DNA of 64,000 nucleotides from positions 28,709,707 through 28,773,706 of the forward strand of contig CM035807.1 in the NCBI GenBank assembly GCA_020466095.1, read 5' to 3'. Made by a program: the position numbers and the translations under genes. This document shows positions 13,601 to 24,365 of this stretch, one piece after another; the stretch's first letter is position 1, and every line of letters begins with the position of its first letter. A model generated the notes under the pieces. That model was not told the origin of the DNA and ran no database searches. It saw nothing but the letters and a program-made list of their open reading frames with translations. This stretch comes from Chlorops oryzae (taxonomy: Eukaryota; Arthropoda; Insecta; Diptera; Chloropidae).

Positions 13601-13870
13601 GAAAAAATTTCCATTGCTTGGCACTTATAAAAATGTCAGCAGGAAAGAGAAGGAGTAAAAATTCTCGCAATTAGAGATTATTGAAATGGGAATTGTTGGT
13701 TAAATGTCCCCTGTCAGCTTTGCCGGAGTATTGGGATGGCGGTTTCGGGGAAGAATAAAACCTTTGAAGGGGAAGGGGTAAAGTGGGTCTAGTTAGTAAG
13801 ACTTCGGCACATCAGTCGGGTGATGACCTGACTACTGGTGCATAACCATTCCAACACACCCAACTAGCGA
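10640..13870. other. gene-free stretch with microsatellites
   Basis: Two unrecognised open frames on the plus strand (10651-10899, 10913-11113, different frames) and others of 60-110 codons are present, none with a domain I can name. Simple repeats: (GTT)n at 12545-12565, (CA)n at about 13108-13127, T-runs at 11991-12002, 12811-12828 and 13275-13286. The GTT and GTGTGT stretches near 12545-12790 inflate the 110-codon minus-strand frame 12571-12903. Confidence 0.5.
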
Positions 13871-14648
13871 AAAAACAAGTAAGGATGTTACAGTCAGGCG
13901 AGCCTGACAATAGAAATACCCGACACAGACACACGTTTATACAATTTTTAAAGCACGCCCAAAAAACAGGATCATTCAGAAGGAATATTCTAGAGGTTTT
14001 TAAGGCCATAAGGGGCCCATTTACCGACTTTTGTTAAATTTCTTTATGAAAACCGCCCATTTGCACGCCAAATTTTCCGAATTCTTTGAATTCTGATCGG
14101 AGGCTTAATATATACCCTTAATAATGGACCGATCAAGAAAATTTTTGGGGGGCCACGCCCATTTTTCAAATTTTCTGAATCGCATTAATTGACTTTAATT
14201 ATGTTCAAACCACAAATTTCATCAAAATATCCTGAAAAATTCCGGTTTTAGAGCAGTTTTTGTGACTTTCATAAAAGACCCTGGAATTGGAGGTATCCCG
14301 AAAAATGGTTGGAACGGGTCCATTCTCGAAGTTGTTCTTAATCGTGTCCCCGTTATACCAACTTTCATTAAGATAGCTCAACTCCTAAGATAACAAAACT
14401 GTATACAGACAATAGGACAGACAGACAGAAGGAGGGACAGACAGACAGAAGGACGGACAGACAGACAGAAGGACGGACAGACAGACAGAAAGACGGACAG
14501 ACAGACATGCTTCTCCTGGTGACGCTGATCATTTCTATATAACATATATATATATATTGTATGGTCTATCTCGACTGGTTCTGGGTGTTACACACAATCA
14601 CACAAACGCAATATACCCTCGACGCAGAGTGTGTCGGGTATAAAAAGC
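13871..14648 (-). mobile_element. DINE-1-like Helentron, subfamily H1
   Basis: Read on the minus strand it starts TATACCCGACACACTCTG (a GTGTCG/CGACAC hairpin at the end), passes an ATGATCAGCGTCACC block, a tetranucleotide core of GTCT/GTCC units with about 24-bp periodicity (plus strand 14405-14507), CCACGCCC-rich text, then a GTCAGGCGAGCCTGAC hairpin, and ends CTTACTTGTT. These are the landmarks of fly DINE-1/INE-1, non-autonomous Helentrons mobilised in trans by Rep/helicase proteins. No Rep/Hel coding is present. The closest relative in the window is 58509-59399, with the same two hairpins and the same orientation. Confidence 0.85.
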
Positions 14649-14715
14649 GGGTCTTTAAGAGAGGTGGCTGCTTAAGCAGAGTGTCCACATGGATAGCAGT
14701 ACACTGTATAACATA
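14649..14715. mobile_element. relic of CAGTGTA-ended MITE
   Basis: CTTTAAGAGAGGTGGCTGCTTAAGC ... GTGTCCACATGG ... CAGTACACTGTATA resembles the right half of the MITE at 6585-6686, joined directly to the end of the DINE-like element. The left end is not identifiable. Confidence 0.35.
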
Positions 14716-15660
14716 TAGAATCTTACAAGGCACTCTTATGTGCCAAATTCCGGACTATAAGGGATCTTAAGTAGTACTTTACATATTGATTACTGGAAGT
14801 CCATTGTATGTCGAGAAGGTTTTCTTTCTGGTAACTCGAAGTGTAATCAAATTTTCAGTCTTTTTGCATATTTAATGTCGGTTAAATATCGATCGATCCA
14901 CCAAAATCCTTGAATGAAAGATTTTCCGAAAACATATGATTTCACAAAATGCGATTCAGCTTAAAATATAAAAACAATAACAAAAAAAATACAAAAACTT
15001 TTAAGCTAAAAAAAACCTTCATACTTATTTCTTATGAATCCTCAAATTTTTTGTCCTTTCCTTCATTTCGCTCGAACTCCTCAAATATGTAATTGGTTGC
15101 TTTATCCAATTTCGTCGAATTTCTCCTTTTTCTGCTCACAAATTGGTAAAGTAAGGCTACAATTTAAGAGGATAAATTCAATTTCAGTTCAAAATTCAAT
15201 ATCAAGTTTTGAATTCATTTATTCCATTTTCATAACAATTCAAGAAATTCAATTCTGCGAGTAAAACCGGAAGAAACACAATGAAAGAAGGAATTCCAAA
15301 AAAAAGCAATAAAAAAAGAGCTTGTGCCATACCGAGCGGATTCCTGCTCATTCCTGATTCTATTGTAACGTTTATGCCATATAATTTTCAGTGAAAGCGC
15401 TAGGGATTTGAGAGCGAAATATACACTTTTTGAAAATACAAAATACAACACGGATTAAAGGAGGAAATGTTTACATTTCGTTAGGAACGACAAAGAAGTG
15501 ACAGGATGTATTCGTAGCACTCAAGGAAAATAAAAGTAGCGAATAAAATGAAAGGAAAATTCACAGAAGCAACAAAAAAATACAAAATGAAATTTTCAAA
15601 ATAGACTTAAATAAAAAAAAAATAAAAAAACAACAACAAATACAAAATAAGGAGAGTATC

Positions 15661-16158
15661 ATGTCTTATGGCGCCGCTATACAATTGCACAAAGCTTCGC
15701 AGTGTACCTCTACCTGTATGGCCGGAAGTCGAAAATTCAGCAGGGAGCACCGCCAGAGCAAAGAGACAGGATGTACAGTGGTTAAGCACGATATAACGAA
15801 AAGGATATCCTTGACTAAGACTAACTGGCAATTGCGAGAAGTATGCTTTCATCTCTGCCGCTTTCAAATGAAATGTTTACAAAGGCCACACAGGGAAGAA
15901 TTGCGAAAGTTTCCAATATTGTCCGATCATGGAAATTTCTTTTCGTTTCCATTTGTAATAAAACAATTGGTGGCCGCGCATCCAGAAGCCAAAAACAGTC
16001 GCAACGCCTTTCGTAGGAAGCTATTTGTTTATTGTATACGAAAATGTTTGTTTACGAAGTCCCATTTTAAAGTTCAACATTTTGTTCTTTTAATGTCTCA
16101 TTTAAAAAAACATTTTTTTGAACATTGCAAACTCATAAAAGCACTTCTCTGTCATTGA
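15661..16158 (+). CDS. hypothetical 165-codon open frame, doubtful
   Basis: This is the longest ATG-initiated frame in the window outside tandem repeats. The predicted product is basic and cysteine/histidine-rich in scattered fashion (C at residues 14, 19, 38 and many later; H near 43, 64), with no signal peptide, membrane segment or repeated domain. The upstream context (GGAGAGTATCATGTCT) has A at -3 relative to ATG, which is weakly favourable. An 86-codon frame runs antisense (15607-15867). A decayed transposon ORF or pure chance are as likely as a gene. I do not recognise it and claim no function. Confidence 0.15.
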   Translation: MSYGAAIQLHKASQCTSTCMAGSRKFSREHRQSKETGCTVVKHDITKRISLTKTNWQLREVCFHLCRFQMKCLQRPHREELRKFPILSDHGNFFSFPFVIKQLVAAHPEAKNSRNAFRRKLFVYCIRKCLFTKSHFKVQHFVLLMSHLKKHFFEHCKLIKALLCH

Positions 16159-16309
16159 ATTATTAAGTTGCTCATCGAAGTTGAATGCCATACACCCAAG
16201 ATCATAGATCGGGGTATGTAATATCTGAAATATTCGTACAAATTAAAAGATTTATTGAATTTTCATATGGACAAGATATTTGAAATATAATTCAATTTTC
16301 TAAGTTTTT

Positions 16310-16490
16310 GAACGCGACACACTCTGAGTAGAGTGCTTATTGCGTTTGTGCGGTTGTGTGTAGCTCATAGGCAACACACTCAGGATAAACCCTACAAAAT
16401 GTATATAGAAATAATCATCGTCATGTCCATCCGTCTGTCTATATACAGGTTATCGAAGAAGTTGCAATGCCTTGACGAGAATGGACCATA
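16310..16490 (+). mobile_element. DINE-like H1 relic
   Basis: GCGACACACTCTG...TTGCGTTTGTG...TATATAGAAATAATCATCGTC...CCGTCTGTCTATATACAG...TATCGAAGAAGTTG follows the order of the H1 start seen in reverse at 14648 and 59399. Downstream parts are lost; the relic ends before the MITE at 16524. Confidence 0.6.
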
Positions 16491-16523
16491 AAAACGGTTC
16501 TAAAATCGATTTTTTTCGACATA

Positions 16524-16695
16524 CAGTCAAACTTCCATAACTCGAACCACCATTATCCAAAGAAATAGTTCAAGTTATAGAGACTTCAAGTTAGGGAAAC
16601 TAAATTTTATATAAAACATTCGCTATTGCCACCCGATCCAATTCGAGTTACAGAAAATTCGAGTTGTAGAAGTTCGAGTTAGGGAAGTTTGACTG
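16524..16695. mobile_element. pogo-like MITE, 172 bp
   Basis: The left end CAGTCAAACTTCC-ATAACTCGAA is mirrored at the right by TTCGAGTTAGGGAAGTTTGACTG. TA flanks both ends (16522-16523, 16696-16697). Inside, further inverted pieces (TCAAGTTATAGAGACTTC; TTCGAGTTACAGAAAATTCG) repeat the TTCGAGTTA motif. The CAGT terminus plus TA duplication fits the pogo/Tigger group of Tc1/mariner. Confidence 0.8.
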
Positions 16696-16732
16696 TATTA
16701 AATTTGAAGTGTAAACATACGCTAAGGCATTA

Positions 16733-17124
16733 AATTTTATCAGGGACCGTAATCATTATAAGTTTTATTTTAAAACTCGCCTTTTAAAGATTATTTGATG
16801 AGATTTATTTAAAACTCAATATTTAATGATATTACCGAAAAACAACTGGTTGAAATTTTTACAACCAAAAAAGGTTCTCAATTGTAAATGACAATAGGGG
16901 CATAAGTTTTATTTTTTTGAATTTTAAATAAAACTCGAAAATAATCATTAAATGTTGAGTTTTAAATAAAATTAGTGCAAATTTAAATCATGGTATTTCC
17001 TGAAAGTTTGCCATTTGAGAATAAGTTTGGCATACTTTTTCACATTGGTAGCATTACTCTTTGTGTGTGATTTTTTTGGTCAAAAAAAATAAAATAATCA
17101 TTATTTTCGGTCCCTGAATTTTAT
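16733..17124. mobile_element. hAT-type MITE with perfect 8-bp target duplication
   Basis: Element 16741-17116 begins CAGGGACCGTAATCATTA and ends TAATCATTATTTTCGGTCCCTG; outer inverted repeat CAGGGACCG is exact. The 8 bases AATTTTAT occur immediately outside both ends (16733-16740 and 17117-17124). An 8-bp duplication with CAG termini is the hAT signature. The interior is saturated with TTTAAATAAAACTC in both orientations (near 16760, 16805, 16925, 16965), so the single strand would fold extensively. No coding sequence; it would depend on a hAT transposase elsewhere. Confidence 0.9.
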
Positions 17125-18358
17125 ATTCCGAAAATGGAAAAAACGGTCTTGGTAAAAAAATTGAACTAGTGCAGAAATGCTCTCCGACCACTCTCCCAAA
17201 TCAAAAGTATTATTTGCGAACTTCTACGTATTGAAATTAAAAACAGTTACCGGCTTTAAGACCGCACGACAATCTCCGAAGTATTTATGGATTGTGAGAA
17301 AATTTCACTGATTGGAACAGCGTTGTGATGTTAGATAGGTCAAGGAACCGAACATGATGATGGATTCACGAAAAGACAAAAGGATTGTACTTCTCTTATT
17401 GAAATCAATTTTTAACTTATTCAAGGCAAAAAAAAAAAAAAAAAAAACAAGTATCGAAACTCATCTACAAAAGAAAAGAAAAAAACCTTCATAGACATCT
17501 ACAGTTTTGAAGTGTCAATCTCTTTTCTAATCACCACTGCACACCTTCCTTTCCAACTGAAACATCACCAAGGCTAACTTCTGTCTTTCTTCACACAGTA
17601 AAAAGACATTCTTAAGGAGCATAAGAAGAAGAGCAAGAAAAGCAAACTAAAAGTCGAAGATGTTATTTCCGGGTTGATTTTTTTCTTCTTTCTAGGAATT
17701 GTCCTTACCACGCACGCTTTCCGTGAAAAGGTAGAAATAAAATTAAGTTAAGGAATAAACAATTTACAAAAAAAAAAAAATATTGTGTTTTTGAGATCTC
17801 TGATGAGGGTTTTCGTGCAACATCACATCTTTATTGTTTGTGTTGCTGAAGGTTGAGAGTTGATTTTGAAAGATGTTGTGCTCTCTGCCATCAGATAAAT
17901 AAGGTTGCTCTTGTGGTAAATGTTGCTAAGGACTTAAGGCAATTCAAAAGGCATTAGCAGGATGTACCAATTCGAGGTACAATAGAAAGGTATGTCTCGA
18001 TGGTTTTTCATTGGAATCGCTTCCTTTTTAAACTGTTTTAGTTTTCTTTGCTTGGTTTTGAGTTGTTGGCTTCGGTTTTTGTATTGTGAGCACCCTTTTT
18101 TTTTTGTTGTGAATCAATGAAGTGAAGTGGGCGAGGGTTGTTCGTCCCCCAGGCAATCAGACCTTTTGTTCCATTTTGCTACAATTTTTTTTTTTTTTAC
18201 TTTTTGCATCCACAAAAGTAAGGAGAAACATTTCATTGGACTTTGAGTCATAGATTATTTTAAGAAAAATTAAGAGCGGACCTTTTTTAATATAGGTTTT
18301 AATGCATTTTTTTTTTCATAAATTTTGTACATACTTAAACGGTATTTTATTTTAATAA
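17125..18358. other. gene-free stretch
   Basis: No supported gene. Poly-A/T runs at 17427-17446, 17769-17780, 18098-18108, 18186-18200 and 18308-18319. A lysine-rich open stretch at 17602-17751 is discussed among rejected observations. Confidence 0.5.
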
Positions 18359-19661
18359 AAACAAGTAAAGAAGTTTACATCGGCTAAGCCGATTGCACAC
18401 ATACCTTTTCCTCAGCCTGAAATATGTTAAAACATTACCTTAACAATAATTCCTGCCGTTTTCGTTGTTCTAGCTTGGATATCTATTTTTAGCTTATCTG
18501 TACTTCGATTTAGCTTCTCAAACTCGAGATTATTATTAGGCACAATATTTTCGCGGATGGTGGGCATGGTCAAATTTTCACCGTTAGAGGACATTTTGTC
18601 TAGCTGCGAAAACCTCAATTCAAAATAGTGAAAATAAAATTTTTGCGAATTTCGCGAATGGTGGTCATGGTCAAATTTTAACCGTTAGAGGACATTTTGT
18701 TTAACTGCGAAATACTCACTTCAAAATAGTGAAAATCAATTTTTTGCGAATTTCAAGAATGGTGGTCATGGTCAAATTTTAACCCTTAGAGGAAATTTAG
18801 TTTAGCTGCGAAATTACTCACTTCAAAATAGTGAAAATCAATTTTTGCGAATTTCAAGAATGGTGGTCATGGTCAAATTTTAACCCTTAGCGGTCATTTT
18901 CGTTTAGCTGCGAAATACTCAATTCAAAATAGTGAAAATCAAATTTTCGCGAATTTCGCGGATGGTGGTCTTGATCAAATTTTAACCCTTAGAGGACATT
19001 TTGTTTAGCTGCGAAATACATCAATTCAAAATAGTGAAAATCAATTTTTGCGAATTTCGCGAAATGTGGTCATGGTCAAAATTTATCCATAATGGACGAC
19101 ATTTATATATGGCGGCAAAATACACAATCAGAAGAAGCAAAAAAATAAATTTTTGTATTACAGATATGAGAATAAGAGAAAGAGTGTTTTTTTCTATTGT
19201 GTAGGATGATGACCATAGTTATAGCGATGTCGCAATTTTTTTTCAGCGAAAGCTTAAGTCTACATAGTAGCTATACACACACCAAATTTCAATAAGCTGG
19301 GATGCATAGTAAAAAAGTTATCCAGGAAAAACGTTAAAAATCGTGATTTTTGAAACTTCTGAACCACTTCCCACGACCCAAGAAGGGACTACGAAAAAAA
19401 ATTTGTATGCAGTTTTTTCGGACATTTACCTGGTTGAAGTCCATGCCAAATTTCAATATGATATCTTTCATGGCTTAGGAGTAAATTACGAAAAACTAAA
19501 GTGTGACCGACAGACAGACAGACAGACAGACATGGCTAGATCGATTCCTCTTGTCACCCTGATCAAGAATATATATATATGTCTATATCTACCGCGACTC
19601 CTTTGGTATGTTACATACACCGTGCCAAACTTAATATACCCTTTCCTTCGGAAAAGGTATA
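18359..19661 (-). mobile_element. DINE-1-like Helentron with internal 101-bp repeats (copy 1)
   Basis: Read on the minus strand it starts TATACCTTTTCCGAAGGAAAG (self-complementary TTTTCC/GGAAA end), then ATATATATTCTTGATCAGG and GATCTAGCCATGTCTGTCTG, then a unique block, about five tandem units of roughly 101 bp, and a 3' segment with the ATCGGC-TTAGCC-GAT hairpin ending CTTTACTTGTTTTTA. The order equals that of Drosophila DINE-1, and central tandem repeats match the DINE-TR variants described there. The inverted full-length partner is 44030-45367. The 18427-18618, 19001-19204 and 19343-19690 open frames lie in repeat text and are not genes. Confidence 0.9.
18590..19085. repeat. tandem repeat, ~101-bp unit, in DINE copy 1
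   Basis: Each unit contains GGACATTTTGTTTAGCTGCG, AAATACTCA, TTCAAAATAGTGAAAATCAA, TTTTGCGAATTTCGCG and GGTGGTCATGGTCAAATTTT. The unit repeats about five times with point differences; outer units are most diverged. Confidence 0.9.
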
Positions 19662-20079
19662 ATAAGGAACATAAATGTGTCGTTGACTAAAAAGAAAAAG
19701 AAACATAAACAAAACATTCTGTTTTAAAAAGTGTTATTACTTAGAACTAATGTACATCAACAGCAAATGTCTCGATCGCTAATATGTGTACATTTTGCAG
19801 TCTTTTCGTTTCATAACTTGAATCAGGGATGCAGCCAGAGAAATAATGCTCTGGTAGTTCTGATATTCGCAAGAGTGGTAGATTAATCAATTTTGAGACA
19901 GTATCCAAAAAATATTTGGGGGGTTTTTTGAAAATTTTTCGAGTTATGGACCAAAAAACCAAAAAAATTCCAACAAATTTATGACGTGCGATTTCGATGA
20001 AAATATATATATATAATAAGTGTACAATTCTAAGTATTTTCGCTTAAAATTTTTTTTTTTAAAACTGTTTACAACTCGT
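19662..20079. other. gene-free stretch
   Basis: No supported gene; the 71-codon minus frame at 19747-19962 is unrecognised. Confidence 0.5.
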
Positions 20080-20963
20080 CGCCTTACTTCCAAAACCTCG
20101 TATCTACAAAAATGCTGTTTTTTCAGAAAACGAAAAAAACTGATTATCTTACGTAAATTTCACTTTATTAACGATTTTCCTTTTTTAAACCATAGCTAAG
20201 GATATTTACTGAAGACTTCTGAACTGAATATTACGGTACGAAGCTCACTAAAGAAGTAGCACTGGGTGATTTTGTCACTTACGTGTTTTTGGTTCTTTAG
20301 AAAATTACAAATGTTGTTACTTACGAGGTTTTGTGTGAACTTAAATTCAATTATTTCAGTGAAAATATATGAGCACTACAAGAGCTGTATTTCTCTAGAT
20401 ACGCCACTGGTTTCAGCTTAACTATAATTGCAGCCTAAATTTGCTTTTTCGCTTTTGTGTCTCTGTTTAAACGGGACATTGAGACAACATAAGCAAAACA
20501 GTAGAAAATATCGCACTGAAAACCAAAAGGCTGCAATGAATTTTGAGTTTATTAAACTAATAAGCTCTTTCGTTTGAAATGGCCTCTTTTTTATTTATTT
20601 TTATTTTGTTTCATATTGATAAATTATTGACTTAATTATTGCTAAAGAAATTTCCTACTTGGTTACATTTTATTCTTTAGAGATGTTATATTCTAACCAA
20701 CAACAAATTTGCCGTTTAAAATGACATATGAGCCACTTCTAGTTTATTTAATAGAACAATATTTTACATATACGAGGTTTTAGAAGGAATTTTAAGGTAA
20801 GCTTGCAGATACGAGGTTTTAAAATTTGCGATAATTATTTTTTTCTCATACAAAGTCACTGAGTGGGAAATGCCATGTGGGGCAAAATGCGTTTCTCTAA
20901 TTTTATAAGCTAAAAAAACCAATTTCAAAAAAATGTCAGATACGAGGTTTTGGAAGTAAGGCG
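20080..20963. mobile_element. TIR element, 26-bp exact inverted ends, ~884 bp
   Basis: The left end begins CGCCTTACTTCCAAAACCTC and continues GTATCT (20080-20105); its exact reverse complement occupies 20938-20963. The interior holds further copies of TACGAGGTTTT (near 20316, 20770, 20810), so terminal and internal motifs are the same. No transposase frame is seen. Flanking duplications are not evident (left ACAACTCGT, right AACGAACTA), so the superfamily is unknown; a chance pairing of exact 26-mers is excluded. Confidence 0.8.
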
Positions 20964-21315
20964 AACGAACTACTCCTTTTTATACCAGTTTGTAACTCGA
21001 CCCATTGGGCCTATCTTGTATCAGTTTAAAAAAAAAAAAATTTATTTATTTATTTATAAAAAAAATCGAGTTTTCATTACGAAATTATATTTTAAGAGCG
21101 TCCAATTCTGTGATTTAGAGTGGCCAATTTTACATTAAGAGTGGCTAGAGCGGCCAGAGCGGCCGCCTTAAAATAATCCATGCTTTGAGTAATTGGTCAG
21201 TTCTTAGTTTTCAATTAAATTGTAAATTTTCTTGTCTAAGCTGGGGTCTCTGAGTTCGTTTCACTGACTTTCGTTTTGGGTCTTTTATTCTATTCTGGTC
21301 TATTATATTGATATT
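20964..21315. other. gene-free stretch
   Basis: TTTATTTATTTAT simple sequence near 21045, and a GTGGCTAGAGCGGCCAGAGC mini-repeat at 21142-21163. Nothing else seen. Confidence 0.4.
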
Positions 21316-21490
21316 TTTATAAATATTTATGAAAAGTTCTGTATACGAATGATCATCGTCGACAAGAGGATCCATTTGATGTCCGTACAGCGGTCTGTTA
21401 TCAGTTTTCTTATCAAAGGAGTTGAGCTATATTGACGAAAATTGGTGTGCGTTTTGGCAGAAATGGACCATGACAGTTCTTAAATCTGAA
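21316..21490 (+). mobile_element. DINE-like H1 relic
   Basis: GAATGATCATCGTCGACAAGAGG, TGATGTCCGTACAGCGGTCTG, TCAGTTTTCTTATCAAAGGA and GTTGAGCTATATTGACGAAAA follow the H1 order seen at 43740-43870. Both ends are lost. Confidence 0.55.
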
Positions 21491-23640
21491 CTTTTGGCAA
21501 AGATGTGTTAAGGGATTAAATGTTGTTTCCAAAAATTGAAAGAATGGACACAAGAGAAAGACGGTAATTATAAAGTAATTGAACTGGAGTCAGCCTAAGT
21601 ATGACGTGCCCTTATGTTCTGGAAAATCTCCAGAATACTCTGCCTTAACGGGCGTAATCTTAAAATATATTCAAATATAAATAGCTAATCATTTATGTTA
21701 TGTGTGTCAGGTATTGTATTGACAGGTTCTCTTGAACTTTACACCCTTGCTTGTTGTGATTTGTTGGTTTTCTGTCATTCTAAAAACAAAAACCTAAATG
21801 GATTAATGCTATTGAGGAAGGGAGTAGTGTAAAAAATAAATATGATTTGAAAATTTCAAGAGATACAACCTCGGAATTGATCCTCTGCCGCTTATCTAAG
21901 TTTTTAAATCTATTTGAAGTATGAAAGTCCATGAAGCCATTAAAATTATCAAATATGGCTCGCAATGAGCTCATTGTCGCGGCTAGACCTCTTAACTGGA
22001 CGAACTCTCTCGAGTCGTTTTATCTAAAATCAGAATTCATTTGTGTTCATTCCATTAAATTTCCAATAGTTAGGCACAAGTTGCAATCCAATGCAACGGA
22101 ATTCCTTGGCATAATGAGAATCGATTTGGTGTCGTTTTCTCTCATCAAATAAAACCATATTGGAAATTGCAGTTGAATGAATGAATACAAATAGTTTCTT
22201 ATGCGTTTGCAATGACTGCAATTTTTAACCTTAAATATTTGAATTTTTCCGGATGACTAAAAACTTATTGAATATCTCAATGCAGATAACGCAATATGCT
22301 CCAGCGCGATGTATAGAGTCAGTCAGTCGTCGTCAAGGTAACCAAAGTTTTATTGGGTAAGCTGGAAATCATCGATTCATATCCAACTCATTGATCTTTG
22401 AAAGTAAGCTAAATCGAACCGGATATCCTGCACTGGCAGCATTCGCTGCCGGCCATGCCAACTGCGCAATGTTTCATGCATGCTTGCATAAAACGGGTCA
22501 AAGGCTATTGGTGTGTGCGTGTGTCTTTGTTTGACTGTGCGCGCAAGGTTCCAAAGTTATAATAGATGGAAAATAAAAAAAAAGATAGGAGGAAAACTCA
22601 CTCTTCGGAAATCTGAAAAATTGATTTGCTGTGCTTTGCCAGCTGAGCAGATTCGCTCAATCGTCTGCTTTTATTCAATTAATTTCGTTGACAATGCAAT
22701 GTTGGCCAGCATGACGTATATACGACGAACACACGCAGTATGTCCTGCCCCCTCCTCACTCACTTCCTCCCTCTCTCTCTCGCCCTTTCTTTCCCTCGAT
22801 GCCAATTTTGATTGCATTATTTGCATTTCTTCATTCCCTTCTGGACATTTTTGCCGCATTATTTGGAAACCATCAACAGAGTGTGTACCATAAAATGCCA
22901 ACACGGTGAACCAAGCTCCACTCGATTGACGTTCTTGCAACATGCACACATACAAGCCTACATTCCATATGTATATATATGTTTATTCTCATATCTACTT
23001 ACTTGCGTTATCACGAGCACAATTTTCTTTTTTCCCACTGCGTTTTGTAGCCCTCAAGCAGCTGCAGAACAGCGCCAACTGCTGTTGATTGCCAACGACA
23101 TTTTCGGTGGACTTTTCTTTTTTTGTTGCTGAGTGTTGCTCGGACATAAAAATATGCCAAAATACATGGAAATTCGTCACCTCATCATCGTCATCATCGC
23201 TGCGTCGTCGTCGTTGTCGTCGTCGTCGAAAAAATATGACACGTTGCCATCATATTCTGTTACTTAAGCGAATGCGTTGTCATTCTCGTATGCTGCGTAC
23301 GATGACACACGTGAACGAGGACAGAAATGAAAATGAAACAATTCAGCCGCAGCTGTTCAATTATTAATTAAGCTAAATTAATTAATATTTAAAAAAATTG
23401 TCCGAATATTTTTATGTTTTTTTTCCCCCCCCGCAATTATAATAGACAACGAAAGCCTTTGGGACGTGGTTGGTTGAAATGGCAACACATGGGTCACACT
23501 CACAACTAGTGCTTGCCTTATGTCCGTCCTGTCTTTCTTTGTCTCTTTTGCTAGGGGCCTCTTTGTATAGTAACTTCTTACTAAGCTTAGATTAGAGCCG
23601 CAGCTAAGTCTTTCAATGTTATAGGGCCCAAAGGTCATAC
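21491..23640. other. gene-free stretch with microsatellites
   Basis: Open frames up to 126 codons (22513-22893) overlap on both strands and carry low-complexity pyrimidine text (CTCTCTCTC at 22772-22783). A (CGT)n-like purine/pyrimidine run, TCGTCGTCGTTGTCGTCG, lies at 23200-23230. The block 22500-23370 is less A+T-rich than its surroundings but shows no splice-bounded coding signal I can defend. Confidence 0.45.
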
Positions 23641-23697
23641 CTACTGAGACTCCGTTATGTTCTTGAAATCACATCAACCAAGCTCCTCAGATAAATC

Positions 23698-23915
23698 CCA
23701 GCAAACCATATTTGGAGTGCTTCGAAAGAGAAATGTAAAAGGACTCCAAACGAAACTCTACGGAGCCTTTTTGCAAAGGCCCAAAGAGTCCACCTAGACT
23801 GTTTTGGGCTTATCTGAAAGAGCATATTTGGCCTCCTGGAAAATATATTTTAAGACCTCGAAGGGCACCTTTAGGGCCTTTTTTGGCTAACTGGATTCTG
23901 AATTTTTGGGATGCA
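23698..23915. mobile_element. motif-rich repeat related to GGACTCC family
   Basis: Begins CCCAGCAAACCATATTTGGAG and contains AAAGGACTCCAAACG, AGAGTCCACC and TTTGGCCTCC. The start mirrors the end of the family members at 29340-29540 and 39880-40300 (GGATTCCAAATGTTTACTGGG). Right boundary uncertain. Confidence 0.4.
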
Positions 23916-23956
23916 TACTTTTAGGCCTCTATTTCAATATTTTTTATGGATATATC

Positions 23957-24365
23957 TACCCTGCAGTAAAAAGCGGTTAAATTTCCTAAAAAGGACTGGC
24001 CTTTGGCCGGTCCAAATTCTACCGGTTATATTATGGCAGTTCGCTCCATTGAATTCGGCCACCCGGCTGTCGGTAATGAACGGGTTGGTTGAAGGGTAGT
24101 CTGTATATGACACTTTCATCAACTTAGAATATATATAAGAAATCCGTTCTTTATTTTCCCTATTTGACTATCCTAAAACCAGATGAAATTACAACGATTG
24201 ATCCAAAAAAAACTGACCTACGGTCAGCCGTTTTGCGAACTAGTGTCTCTCCAATGACAGACCCATGTTGAAAAGGTCAGTTGAGTACATTAGAAGTGGA
24301 ACAATGAGGGGACTAGTGCTGGTCACATGAAGGACGGACCGAAGAGTCCATATTACTGCAGGCTA
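23957..24365. mobile_element. CCCTGCAG-ended MITE, copy 1 (405 bp)
   Basis: Starts CCCTGCAGTAA at 23959 and ends TTACTGCAGGC at 24363, with TA outside each end. Internal palindromic text: GGACTGGCCTTTGGCCGGTCC near the left and CTGACCTACGGTCAG at 24214-24228, then GACCGAAGAGTCC near the right end. Inverted relative to the copy at 29605-29978, with which it is collinear throughout (TTAGGAAATTTACCG side, GGACTAGTGCTGG side). No coding sequence. Confidence 0.85.

Noticed and set aside
15661..16158. 165-codon open frame as a real gene
   Set aside because: Kept only as a doubtful entry: no domain, no conserved motif and an overlapping antisense frame; A+T-rich non-coding DNA of this length can yield such a frame.
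17602..17751. Lysine-rich open stretch with a hydrophobic segment after a good polypyrimidine/acceptor (CTAAC...TTCACACAG)
   Set aside because: The frame has TAA immediately after the AG, so the apparent acceptor cannot feed it without a different cut; no Met and no homology that I recognise.
22500..23370. Less A+T-rich block as an exon cluster
   Set aside because: Frames overlap on both strands, pyrimidine-run and CGT-repeat content explains the composition, and no family is recognisable.
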